From positions 4,588,001 through 4,652,000 of the forward strand of contig JAHQIY010000002.1 of NCBI GenBank assembly GCA_019054805.1: a stretch of 64,000 nucleotides of DNA. Direction: 5' to 3'. The position numbers and the translations under genes were made by a program. Shown here one piece after another: positions 34,770-46,242 of the stretch. How positions within the stretch are numbered: the stretch's first letter is position 1; every line of letters starts with the position of its first letter. The notes under the pieces are model-generated. The model did no database searches and was not told the DNA's origin. It saw only the letters and a program-made list of their open reading frames with translations. This DNA is from Brachionus manjavacas. Lineage: Eukaryota > Rotifera > Eurotatoria > Ploima > Brachionidae.

Positions 34770-36540
34770 AAAAATATATTTGACGCAAAAAAAAAATATA
34801 GTATAAAAAAGAATTTTTTTAGCACATATCATATGTGCTTATCTTTTTGAGCTTTTGAGCGAAAAAAAAGCTTTTTTTTCTACGTACTCTCTATTATATA
34901 ATTATTTTTAAAAAATTTAAGAATCTAATGTTAATGAGGAAAAAAAAACACTTATCACCCAGTTCACACATAAAATAATATCCCCATCTTACAATATCAT
35001 AATACTTTTTCAATTGAGTTGAAAAACTGGGTTTAGTCAGTTAGTATAGTAAGTATGGTATAGTCTATTATGCGAAATATTTTTGTTCTCAGGTTTTGTC
35101 AATGTTTTTGTTTTTTTTCTAAATTAGAATAATCTATCAAAAATTAAACCTCAGTTTTGTTTATTCAAAAATTATTTTTTTTAATTTGTAAAAATTAATT
35201 GTTAAATCCATTTCGATTATTTCGTTTATTCCTTTTGAATTTAAAGAGAGGAATTTTTATAAAAAACTTGATTTTCGAGGCAATCGGGTGAAAATCCGGC
35301 TAACCGGATTAAATTGTGGGGCAATCCTACTAAAAAATAGGGCAATTAGGTTAACCCTCTAAAACCTATTGCCCCTCACCCGGTTGACCGATTGGGTGAG
35401 TCAAAATCTTGGGGCAAATTAAATGATTAGTTTTCGAATTTTCTAAACACCTTGGTTTGCTAAAATTTAAATTATTTTAAAAATATGTCACCCGGTTTGG
35501 CCTTCTCACTGTATATTTTTTAACGAGTGTTCAAAAATCAAATTTGACGAAGTTTGGTTTTAATATTTAACAGACTTTATTAATTTAAAAGATCGAAAAA
35601 TAATAGCAAAGTAAAAATTTTGATCAAATTTAATTTTTCAAATTTGACCTTTTAATAATTTTTAAATGCGCAATTAAATTTCATCTCAGCTTTAAAATTT
35701 CAAAGCTTTATTTTAAATTTTTAAGAAGGATTGTAATTTTTAAAAATGAATCGAAATTTAAATGCGCATTTAAAAATTATTAAGGGCAAATTTGAAAAAT
35801 GAAATTTGATCAAAAATTTCTCTTTGCCAAAATCAAATTGTTCTAAGGTTTTTATTAGAAAATAACAATTCCGAACATCTTCATCATATTTCTGATTTAG
35901 AATAATAAGAAATATAAATCTAAAATAAATTAATTTCAATTTTTTATTTTCATATTTTTAAAAGTTGCACCATTCTCTGAACAAAATTTGATGAACCTAC
36001 TACGAATTTTATTTTAACACGTGTTATATACCAAAGTTTTCAATTTTAATATATTTAAATGTTATAAATAAAATTTGCTGAAAAAAAACTTTATTTTGCA
36101 TTAATTTCTCAGACGATCCAGAATTTTCTAGTCAATTTTTTTTTGCTTTTTTTGAAACTTAGAAAAAAACTCATCTATTCAAATTTTTTCGAAATTGTAC
36201 TCGACAAACATAAAAAAGCAAAAATCAAACACTTGATTTTAATAATGTTGAAACAAAATTTATTCTTAAATTTAAATAAAATTCTACAAAAGAATCTTTC
36301 ATAATTTTTTGATTAAAAATAATAACAGACGGCAAACTGGGTTATTTCGAAAAAAAACAAGTCGTATCAAAAAAGTTGCTTTTGGTTACTTCTGTTCTGC
36401 ATTCAGATCGATTTTATTACATTGACTAATTTTTTTTGTTTATTTACTAAATTGTTCAATATTTACATCATTTAAAGCTCAATTAGTCCAAGTGTAAATT
36501 TCGTTCAGATGTAGCATTAGGCGCAAGTTCGATCGAACTC
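34770..36540. other. Intergenic DNA with a CCGG-rich patch
   Basis: No gene. At 35275-35430 there is a patch with repeated GGCAATNNGGT and CCGGNTAACCGG-like words in both orientations, possibly a decayed fold-back element. The rest is A/T-rich low complexity. Confidence 0.4.
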
Positions 36541-36563
36541 TTTGAAAAAAAATTATTTTCAAG

Positions 36564-37340
36564 TCAACCTAGGTTGTCTTGATCTAAGCTTACAAAATTG
36601 AGCAAGCGTCCAATATTTCCAAAGGTAACTCCACCAGAAAATATCAAACATGATAAACATGTTTGCAGATAATCGAACTGAATTTTAGATTGACTTAAAA
36701 TTTTTTTTAATTAAATGAGGGTAAATTTTTTTTATTAATTTACTTTAAAAATCCAATATAGCGCAAGATGTTTACAAAAACAATAACAGACAGTGCATTA
36801 AAGGAATTGAACAAAAATCCTGCTTTGGTATGGTCAAACCAGTACCAAAATACGAGACAAGTACCAGTAAGAATAACTATAAAATGTACTGGACTTGAAA
36901 ATTGTATTTTCTAAATAAAAAATAGATAAAATAGAATCTTTTCATTCTTATAGTTGACTTACTGCGCACAGTTGGTTGATACCAATGAATAAGACAACGC
37001 ATTTTATGATAAGCATTGACTCCGTATCGCTCGATGTGTGTTTAAATTTATGGTCAAAAAAAGAGTAAGAAAATCCAATGTAGACTAATGAGGAAAAAAA
37101 AATTAAAAATTTGTTGAATGGGGTAGATTAATAGCTACTTGCTGCTAGGCCACAAAGAGGAAGAGTCCACCAACTGTTTTGCAAAAAGTACACCAAGCTA
37201 CGAGTCGAAAAATTTGTTTTGTATTCCATATGTAACAAGTTAAGAACAAAGCCGACCAGAGTGCCTAAAGTAAAAAGTGCAAACGCTCGTAGTATTGAAG
37301 TGGTTTTCATGTTAGGATCATGTAAATGATGAGATTTCAT
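36564..37340 (-). CDS. INSIG: INSIG (insulin-induced gene) ER membrane protein
   Basis: ER membrane protein that binds SCAP and HMG-CoA reductase when sterols are abundant, holding SREBP in the ER and triggering reductase degradation. Four exons: 37340-37139, 37084-36963, 36910-36744 and 36693-36564, with introns of 54, 52 and 50 bp, all in phase, giving 206 residues (human INSIG2 has 225). Recognisable blocks: LVGFVLNLLH (helix 1), WWTLPLCGLAA, VVLFIGINQLCA, WFDHTKAG (its Asp matches INSIG1 Asp205, needed for SCAP binding) and IFSGGVTFGNIGRLLNF at the end. The last exon uses the acceptor at 36694-36695, which restores helix 6. An ATG at 37400 is also in frame, but a TTTATAG acceptor lies 20 bp before the ATG chosen here. 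The next gene upstream on the same strand ends 570 bp away. Confidence 0.93.
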
Positions 37341-37911
37341 CTTGTTTAAATAGACTAGATCTATAAAATAAAATTTGTAAAAAATCGTTCGAGTTTTCAT
37401 TTAAAATCTTCTGATTTTTTACGTATTTGAATGAAAATAATTTTATTTAGAAAAATCGTACCACTTTTTCTATTTAGGGTTTTGAAGTTAATCAAAATTT
37501 TTGGAGAAAAGGGAAAATTTCTACATATTTTATGCGTTTCAAGCTAAAATTATGAAGTAACATGTCTTTTCGAGTTCTTGTTTAGAAATTTTCATTTTAG
37601 GCATCTTTTTACTTAAAATAAAAAGATATTTAATTTTGAATTTCAGATGCATATGAATTGGAATTTTGCTCTAAATTAGAATATTAAAATAAAATCAATA
37701 AAATAACTAGTCTTGTTGTTAATTTTTTATTCTTTTTCTACTTTTAATTTCTATTTAGATTCAGCCTGGGCTCATTACATTTCCAAAGCTGTATCTAAGC
37801 AATATTCATTAAACCAGACTTTTATTTCTCAATATTTAGGTTAAAATTTACCTACTGAATAACTTTGTGAAAAAAATTAAAAATTGTAAATTAAAATTAG
37901 AGTAAATTTAT

Positions 37912-40900
37912 TTAGTTAAAGTTATTTTTAAAAAAGTTCTCGATGCGAGTAAAATATTCAATTCGTGAATGTGCTGTGTGAAAACGTTCGAAATAGTTCG
38001 GATCACGTTCACCTACATCAATTAACAAATGAGTGTACAAAGAGTATTCCTGCACGTTGATTACCTTAGTTTTCAATTTTTTCAAACTTGATAAACCGTC
38101 TTGGTACATGCGTTTGACTGATGTAAACAATAAAGATTCTCGCAACGGGTTGCGTTCAGATTTTGTATGATTTAGCATTTTGTAAATCCCATTTGAAGGA
38201 ACCGGTCGTGTGATACAAACATCTTTGGCTATCATTCTCATACCAAAATCTTGATAAAATAAAATATTAAAAAATAGCAGTCTTTTTTATAAAAAAAAAA
38301 AAAATTTCGTTTGATGATTGTTTTTAAACATTAATCAAATTTAGCAGTAATAAGTTATTGTACTAAAATTAATCAGTTCTTCTAAGTTATTTGAATAAAA
38401 TAAATTTAACAAAAATCTTCCTAATTTTATTAAATATTAATTGAATGTATTTTAAAAAAAATTATTAAAAAAAATTGAAAGAATTCTTAGGAAATAACAG
38501 AACAAAACAACACTTGGAAGGGCGTAAAAATCAGAAGCTTAAAATATGCAGTAAAATAAAATCTCTATTCAGGTTCGTATTCCTTCGAAATATAATTTGT
38601 TCTAAGTACTATTATTTTCAAAGGATAATATTTAAAATCATATATTTACAAACTTTATAATTTTAAAACACAAAATCGTTAAAAAATTACCTATTGATTA
38701 ACAGAACCGACAAGGAATTTAAATACTAAAGTTTTAGCAAATCAGGGTCAGTCGACCGGTTATAGATAAAAATTTAAAAAAAAATTTATTATTTAAATCA
38801 ATTTAAATTTAAAAGAACAAGTCTGTAAGTCTGTTTAAGTTCTGTCAACTGATTTTATGTTTTATAAACCATTCAAATATATTTACCAATTTTAATTTGA
38901 TTTCTATAAATAAAGACAAATTTTATTTTCGGTATTCAACTTGATTTTTTTGGTACTAAATTAATTTTCAAAAGTTTAATTTTTTAAAAATCGTCCAACT
39001 CTACAACCATTCCAGTTGAATCTTGGCACAATGTTTACAGTGCATTAATAAAAACATTACAAAAAATTAGTTTAGTACCTTAAAAATAGGAAAAGGGCAT
39101 TTGAATAACGAAAATAAAATCTGTAATTAAAATTGATAAATATATTTGAATGTTTATCATACTATCAGAAATCAGATTCTATTAAATTTTCAAAAAATTT
39201 TAGCCATTCGATTTCCACTCAAATTGATCCTATTTGGCCTATTATTATCAGCAAAAAAATGCAAGTAATTAAGAATAAAAGTGATACTGTATGTGGAATA
39301 ACTTATGTATGGGTTTATTTCTACACAAACCTAAGTTATTCCACACATACTAATCAAAATGTTGTTGCTTTTAACTCATCTGTATTTTAATAGAATAACG
39401 ACTCATTCTTTGCAGGGAATGAAAGACCGGACTAAAATTCCAAAAAAAAATTAATAAATTTATTTCAAATATGTTTTTTTTCACACTAAAATAATTTAAA
39501 ATATTTTACCTATTATTTTTACTCGTTTTTCTTTTGAGTTTTTACTAAAAGATTCTAAATTCTTGTTATCACACAACGACTTTTAAATCAATTAGAAACT
39601 TCAGTCTCCAATTTCAAACATTGCTGATTTACAAGTTTATTTTTGCCATTAACAGTTTCTTAATAAGATCTAAAAATAGCTGATATAGATGTAACAATTT
39701 TTTAGATTTTGTTTTCTATTCAAAAAATAAAAACTTTATGTGTTTGTACATAAATAAATCTATGCTCCAAAATTTATCAATTAAATAATTAACTTATTAA
39801 AATTATATTCAAAATATTTTTAATGTGAAGCTGAAAATTTTAATACTAAACAAAATAAATGAATAATTTTTCTGTTCAAAAATTTTTTGTAAGAAATTTG
39901 GAAAATCTTTAATACTTTTTTTATTTTCCTTTTACATGTAATTTTCTTTTAAGTGAAATTCAGTGTAAGAAGTCAGAAATTCTATCTTGACCAAATAGTC
40001 ACTGGATTTTCCAAATAATAAACAATTAAAAACACGAGATGAAATGATATACCCGGAGAAGATTACATAGAATACGCCAACTATCACTCACTTTTTTTAG
40101 AAGTAATTGATGGGAATATCAGCAATGCTAACAAATATTTTTATTTTTTGATATTGATTAATAATTTAGTACATTAAATTTTTTAATTTTAGATTTTAGA
40201 GAACGGTATGTGACTTTATTTCTTTCTTTCGCATAAATGTACGAGATACGATTAATGTAATTAATTTCTTAAAATAAATAAATTAAATTTTAATTTATAA
40301 ATAACACCAAATTCAAGCAAAAATTTATCAAATTTTTTCATGGTAAATTAATTTTTTTAAATCGCAGTTAAAAAACTTTCTTTGAACATCAATTTAATGC
40401 AACAAAATTGGGAAAAAATTTAAATTAAATTCCCATGAAAATTATATTTAGGTGTAATGCACATCAGAAACACGAAACACTCCTCTTTTCTGAAAAACAA
40501 ACACTCTGATATTCCTCTATTTTCTCGTTAAGTTAGTACTCTGAAATCTTTTCTTATTCTATTATCAATATTATGATTCAAGTAGAATTTTTTTTATTTT
40601 TTATTTTTCAGATTCACAATTTTAATTTTACTGAAAATATAACTTTATTTTTAAAGAAAAAATTTCTGTATTTAATATGAATATTCAGGTAGTTTATCCT
40701 TTTTTAGCATTATTTAGGAAATTATATATAAAATTAAATTGAATTCTTACCGTCATCCTCAGCACCCCAATTCCAATATTCATTTGAAAATCCATTAACA
40801 TATTGATAAACATTCGGTGTGATGCACAATACACCTCCAACTAGCAACTCGTATGGATTACGTGAATAAGAGTGTAAACTTATTTTATCAATATTTAAAT

Positions 40901-42212
40901 CATGTCTGATCGAATATGATAAATGTCTTGGCGAGTAGGTCCATATGTCCAGGTTATTTGTGTACAAATAGTTATAAAAATTGTTATTACATTCATAAAT
41001 ATTATGATCCGATTCAGGTATCAGATCAACATCGTGTAATATTAAACAATTAACTTTAGATCCCCACTTCTTAATTATAAAATCAATAGCAGTATTGTAA
41101 ATTCGGCCCTTATTAAATCCATCGTTGTTATTCATTTGTTCGGCTATTACGATTTTATAATTCAAAAATTGTCTCTGTAAAAATGAATGCAAATTTACCA
41201 AAAAGTCGGCTAAATTATCTTCTCTATTTAAAAAAGGTACTAAAATAATAGTCATTTGGTTTAATTTTGTGTCAATGTAATTCTTAATAATCTCATGTTT
41301 TGTCAACGAGTAATCTATATATTTTTTTATTAAACTATATGAATACTTGATTTTTTCATTATTATCATTTATTATTTGAAAATTTTCGTACTCTTCTTTT
41401 TTACCAATGTTGTAAAAAAATTCCTGTAAACACAACGGAGCTATGAATCGGCCACCAAGTACCAAATTAGAGTCCAGATCCAATCGGTTAAGCTCTGTCA
41501 AACTTAATGACTTTTTAAAGTGCAAAAATTTTTTATACTCAAATTCATTAGTGACTGATTTTGATTTAAAATGACTAAGGTGTTTATTTATTGAACAAAT
41601 TTTAAATTTGGAAAGAATTTTTTTGGCCAAATCATTTGGATACGAGTCCAAATTTAATCTTTCATATTGTACATTTTGACTTGAATTTGTTAAATATGTT
41701 CTAAAAAGTTCATATTTTAAAGATGGATCTTTTTGTTTTAAAAAATTTCGCGCTGAATTTTGTCGTTTAACATCTATCTGAGAGCATCCAACTTTGTATC
41801 TGGTGATATTTTGACTGATTAAAGCATGTCGCATCAGATCATAGCTTAGACTTACTTGAACTTGGTCATTCAAGCAAAAACTTACTAAAGATCCAAATAA
41901 AAGTGCCAACAATAAAAAAAAAAATATCTTAAAAAGTCGGAATTTAAAACTATAGGGTGACCATCTAATAGCATTTGGATATAGTTTTACCAATAATTTA
42001 AGAAAGAATAAATTGTTGATGTGAATTTTTTTTTTGCATCGAAATTCGGGGTCATCTTGCTTTTTGCTATTCATTTTGTAGCACAGAAGCATTTTGTTGG
42101 TACTTGAGCAGTGAGATAATCTTGAACAACAATAACAAGAACAATTGCTTTTGATTTGGGTGTTCGAGTACTTTTTTGATAAAAAACTCTTTCGGTACTC
42201 ATTTGAAATCAT
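37912..42212 (-). CDS. B4GALT: Beta-1,4-galactosyltransferase family enzyme
   Basis: Golgi type II membrane glycosyltransferase (GT7). Family members transfer galactose or GalNAc from UDP-sugar to N-acetylglucosamine. Exon 1 is 42212-40751 and exon 2 is 38249-37912, joined across a 2.5 kb intron in phase 1 (Asp codon split G|AT) at a GTAAGA donor, giving 599 residues. Exon 1 has LVPFLNREDNLADFL, FNKGRIYNTA, the metal-binding DVDLIPESDHN, GGVLCIT and WNWGAEDD. Exon 2 continues the family fold through YKMLNHTKSERNP and ends near VQEYSLYTHLLIDVG, equivalent to the LYT....DIG end of vertebrate enzymes. Unusual: about 90 residues, including a CSCYCC cluster, precede the membrane anchor (near residues 93-113). 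Translation could start instead at Met41 or Met47. The first ATG directly follows an acceptor-like TTTTAG. Galactose versus GalNAc specificity cannot be told. Confidence 0.92.
38250..40750 (-). other. Large intron of the galactosyltransferase gene
   Basis: 2501 bp of A/T-rich sequence holding the hairpin at 39289-39350. The 85-codon plus-strand frame at 39133-39390 spans that hairpin and has no known motif. No internal exon is needed for the protein. Confidence 0.75.
39289..39350. repeat. Intronic 62-nt imperfect hairpin
   Basis: GTATGTGGAATAACTTA on the left pairs with its complement at the right end: 6 bp, a 2-nt bulge, 11 bp, then 5 more bp beyond a 6-nt bulge, closing on a loop of about 10 nt. 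Either strand can fold. Size and pairing are compatible with a small pre-microRNA, but also with a mini inverted repeat. Confidence 0.55.
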
Positions 42213-42239
42213 CTAAAATTGGGCATAAAACATGTAAAT

Positions 42240-45200
42240 ATTGGTGGGTTTTTCATTTAATAATTCTAAGTGTCTGCCTGGTACGAGTTAATAAAATTTT
42301 GTCAAGATCATTTAGCTAAAAAATATTAAAAATGTAATCAAATTTTTTAGTTTTTTCAAAAAGTAAATGAGCCGTTCATTTTTTTCTAAAATGAAAAAAA
42401 TTCAAGTTACGTAAATTTTTAACCCATTTATTCTTTCTTAATTGTTAGACTCATTCATTTAATCAAATGAACTTTTTCTTGGACTTGTCATCTAAAAGCC
42501 CATTAGACGCAAAAGAGAACCAAAGCTGGTTTAATTATAACTACCGTAAATCATTCCAAATTGTCCCATGGTAAAAAGAAACTTTATTTGACTGTGTTTT
42601 TGAAAAACACTATGACAACAATTGCAATTCAGGAAAAATAAAAGAAACGTCAAATTAAATAGATGAAGACAACTATAAAGAATTTAAAGCTATCAATACT
42701 AATGAGACAATTTTCATGAATTGATGTTTTGAAATAATTTACTGTTTAAGTTACAATGTGAACAAAAAATACAGCTTGAAATAAAAAATTAAGAAATGAT
42801 TTTTTTCATTTAGTTAATTAAAAATTTAAAAAAGGTAAATTTGAAAAATCATGTCTGTTATTTAAAGTTTGATAACTTTGACGCATTGCTATTGTCATTC
42901 TTTTCAAAGATTAAAAAATTTTGATTAAAAAAGTTTATTCGTGATTGCATCACTTAGGTATGATTTTATAAATATTTATTGTGTTTTTAATCAAGTTTAT
43001 TAAAGTTAAATGTTGATTAGAAAAAACTTCCAAAAAAATAGCTAAAATTTTTTGAATAGTCAGAAATTCATTTTATAAAAATAAGTAACTTTTATCATTT
43101 ATAAAATAACCAGTTTTTAAAACTGAAATCTTTTGAATTTTTATTTTAATTTAAGCGATAATAATTTTTTTAAAAAAATTTATTTGAATAAGTTTCCTAA
43201 TCAATATTTTCAAAATTACTTGACCCAAAAATTTCCTAAATTATTGTGGCTTTAAATGTTTCTACGCACGTAACTCAATCAAAATTTTTATTATGCTATA
43301 TAATTGAAAAAATTTTTTTTCATTGTGTAGGAATTGCTGATTAAATTTCTTTAGTTACTAAAGTACATCAGCTGAATTAATTGAAAATCTAATTATATTT
43401 AACATAAGACTATATTGGTTTAAATAAAAACAAAATTTATGATATTTAAGTCAGTCCTGTATACAAAAATATTCAACTAATAACTTTTAAAAAAAAAACT
43501 TTTTTTTTCAAGTGAAAAAAATTTGCTTATGATTCTTAAGTCTTCTCATTTTTAATACTCTATTAAATTAAAAGAATAAGATTTAAAATAAAATAAAGAT
43601 AAAAATAAATTCAAAAAATATTTAATTTTTAGAAAAATAAGTTAATTAAAGGTAAAGCTTTGTGTTGAAAAAAAAAGAAAAAAATTTACGAAATTAACAA
43701 AACCGGTATTCAATAATTCGAAAAATAGTGATGAAATTTTAGAAATTTATTTTTCAGTATTTCATTAATTTTTTGCTAATAGGCATCTAATGACTCTCTT
43801 GTTTTTTAGATTATATTTAAAAGTTAACATTTTAAAAAATAAATTTTAAAAAGCCTTTTAAGATCTTTCTTGCGTTTTAGATTTAAAAAAAAATATAAAA
43901 ATATAATTCGATGAATATATAAAATACTCATTTTGAAATCTTAAATCTAATTAAAACAAATCGACAAAGTTTAATCTGGGAACATAATCTTATCAAGACA
44001 AGCATAAATTTTTCTTTAAATTTTTAAGTTTTAATCCTTAACGAAACGAAAAGAAAAATAAACAACTATTTTTTTAAATAATAGTCACAGACTATGGAAA
44101 AAAGGATAAATTTAGCATTATAAAAAGCTTAAGCGATCGAGCTTCCGGACAAAAATAAAATAAAATAAGCTAAAATTTGAAAATCTAATTGAATTTGAAA
44201 TGAATAATTAATTTAGACAAAAAAAGACATAACCTGAGTTTAGTCATTAGTAAATTTTTCTATCAAAAATAATACTTTTTAAAAAAAACCCAATCACATT
44301 TGTAATCATTATATTCTTAAATATTGAGAAAATTTTTATATTAATTTTTAAACATTTGATTTATTTAGCGCAACGAAAGTTTTTTATCATTTCAAACAAA
44401 AAATTAAAAAAGATAACATTTTATTTAACAAAAAAAAAGAATTCAAAAAATGGCTAAATATTCTAATGCTTTTGATTCAAAAAATTTTAATTTTTAATTT
44501 AAAATAATGACACAATAATGTCAGCTGCTCTAAGGATAAGCATCCTTCTTTTATCATAGAAATTTTTGAATTATTTTGTATTAAAAATTGAAAATATTTT
44601 AAAAATTAGAGTACATATGAAAATATGATATATTAAATTAATTGATTTTACTAATACTAAAAATTTCGATAAAAAAATATTTGAATAAATTTTTTTCTAG
44701 AAAAAAAATTAATGTTTTGGAAATACGTCAATAAACCTGAAATTACCAACAATTCACTTATCATTAACTCTAATATTAAAAAAAAGTATACTGGCATTAA
44801 ACAGCCATTTACCAAAAAGAGCTGACATTTTTGAATCAAAACAAATAAACAATGTTTTTTGGATTTAGATCTGAGAATTTAAGATTTTATTTAAAAGTAA
44901 TTTCAAAAAATATCTCTAACTAAGAGTTACTCTTAAATTTTGATAATTTAAATAAAAAATTTTCGAGATTTTTAATTATTTTGCTATCGTTTTTCAGTAA
45001 TTAAATAATTAATAAGTTATTTTATGTGAAAAATAAAATATCAAATAAATTAAAATTTCTAAATCTGGAAAAAAATCTGATCAAAATAATAAATTTGTTG
45101 TTTTAAGAAAAAAATTGATTTTAACATTAAAATTTTCTAAAAATAAAGATTTCTATAATTTTTGAGTTGTTGTCCAAAACACACAGCCATTATTAAGTAT

Positions 45201-45420
45201 TTGTTTTTTATTAATTAAAGCTATGTAATGCTATGTAAAGCAATAAAATAAAATTGTATACCTTAAAAAGAAAAATTTTCAAAAACATTTTGTAATAATC
45301 AGAATAAGAGCAAAAATTCATTGGTTTCAGCCTCCACAGCTAACATTACTACTACTACTAAATAAAATTAAATTAAATTTTGCAACCTGTTGAATATTAT
45401 TAAAGTATAAAAGTATAATT
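42240..45420. other. AT-rich intergenic DNA, no gene seen
   Basis: About 3.2 kb between the divergent galactosyltransferase and KIAA1143 genes. Low-complexity A/T sequence without repeats, TIRs or coding signal that I can support. Confidence 0.55.
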
Positions 45421-45444
45421 TGTATTGAATTTAGTTTTCCAAAA

Positions 45445-46242
45445 ATGAGCAGAAAAAACAGCGGTCTATCTTGGGTTAAAAAACAAGAGCCAAAATTTAT
45501 CAGGGAATTTAAAGAACGAATTGCTTTCAAAGAACAATCGTCAATTGAAACAAAAGTATTTATTTTATCCAAAAACCTCAAATCAGCTTATTTTTAAAAA
45601 ATTTAAATTAAGAAACAAAAACTTGATTCAGATCTCATTGTTGAGAAAGAAGAAGATCGACCACAAGTTGTACAACTCAAAGCTGGGGATCTCGGCGAAA
45701 AAGAGTACAAGGAGCTCAAAGATAAAGAAGACATTCAAAGTAAAGCAAAAAAATTCTGTACAAAAATTCAATTTTTTTTCTTAAAAGACGCGGCATCTTC
45801 ATTTGGAAAAATTTTGTTTAGAAAACCAAAAAAAAATATTCCTGAGGAAGAAAAACCTGAAGAGTCATCGACCAAAAAACAGTCAGAAATAGAGCTAATT
45901 TTTAACCTTAATGAAAAAGGCGAAGAACAAGCCGAAACAATAGAAGAGAAATCACCCACAGGTGAGGAAGCTCAAAACCAAAAAGTTTACTTAGAAGACG
46001 AGCAAGAAGAAATAAAGGCTGGACTCCAACCAGGCAAAAAGCGCTTCATAGACGGTCCTACATCAAAAATAACCAATTTATCAGCAGCTAAGGTCCTAGC
46101 CAGAGAGACCAAAGCCGGAAACAAAAAGCTTCTTTCGTTTTACGACGAAGAACAAGAAGAAATTGAAGAATTTGTCCAAGAAGATTTTCTCGAAAAGCAA
46201 GAACGCGATCTAAAGCGAAAGCTAGAGGAGGATTCTGACTAA
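45445..46242 (+). CDS. KIAA1143: KIAA1143 homologue (DUF4604 protein)
   Basis: Conserved protein of unknown function. Exons 45445-45555, 45613-45739 and 45788-46242, with introns of 57 and 48 bp in phases 0 and 1, give 230 residues (human KIAA1143 is about 154). The N-terminus has WVKKQEPKFIREFKERIAF, like the PAFLARFKERVGY region of the human protein. Exon 2 gives EEDRPQVVQLKAGDL, like QPQVVVLKKGDL. Exon 3 starts with an FRKP block and ends with KLLSFYDEEQEE, matching the SLLSFDNEDENE tail. The middle is acidic and Glu/Lys-rich, probably disordered. The TAA stop (46240-46242) shares its last A with the ATG of the next gene. An acceptor-like TTTAG lies 13 bp before the start codon. Confidence 0.9.

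Noticed and set aside
36520..36540. Palindrome GTTCGATCGAAC after the INSIG stop
   Set aside because: A single 12-bp palindrome in a 3' UTR region, with no second copy or known site to support a function.
36744..36760. INSIG ending at the stop after RYIGFLK in exon 3
   Set aside because: A GTAAAT donor just before that stop and a downstream exon with IFSGGVTFGNIG restore the conserved last helix, so this is an intron read-through.
39133..39390. 85-codon plus-strand frame in the B4GALT intron
   Set aside because: It spans the palindromic hairpin, which explains its repeated Tyr/Thr pattern; no homology seen.
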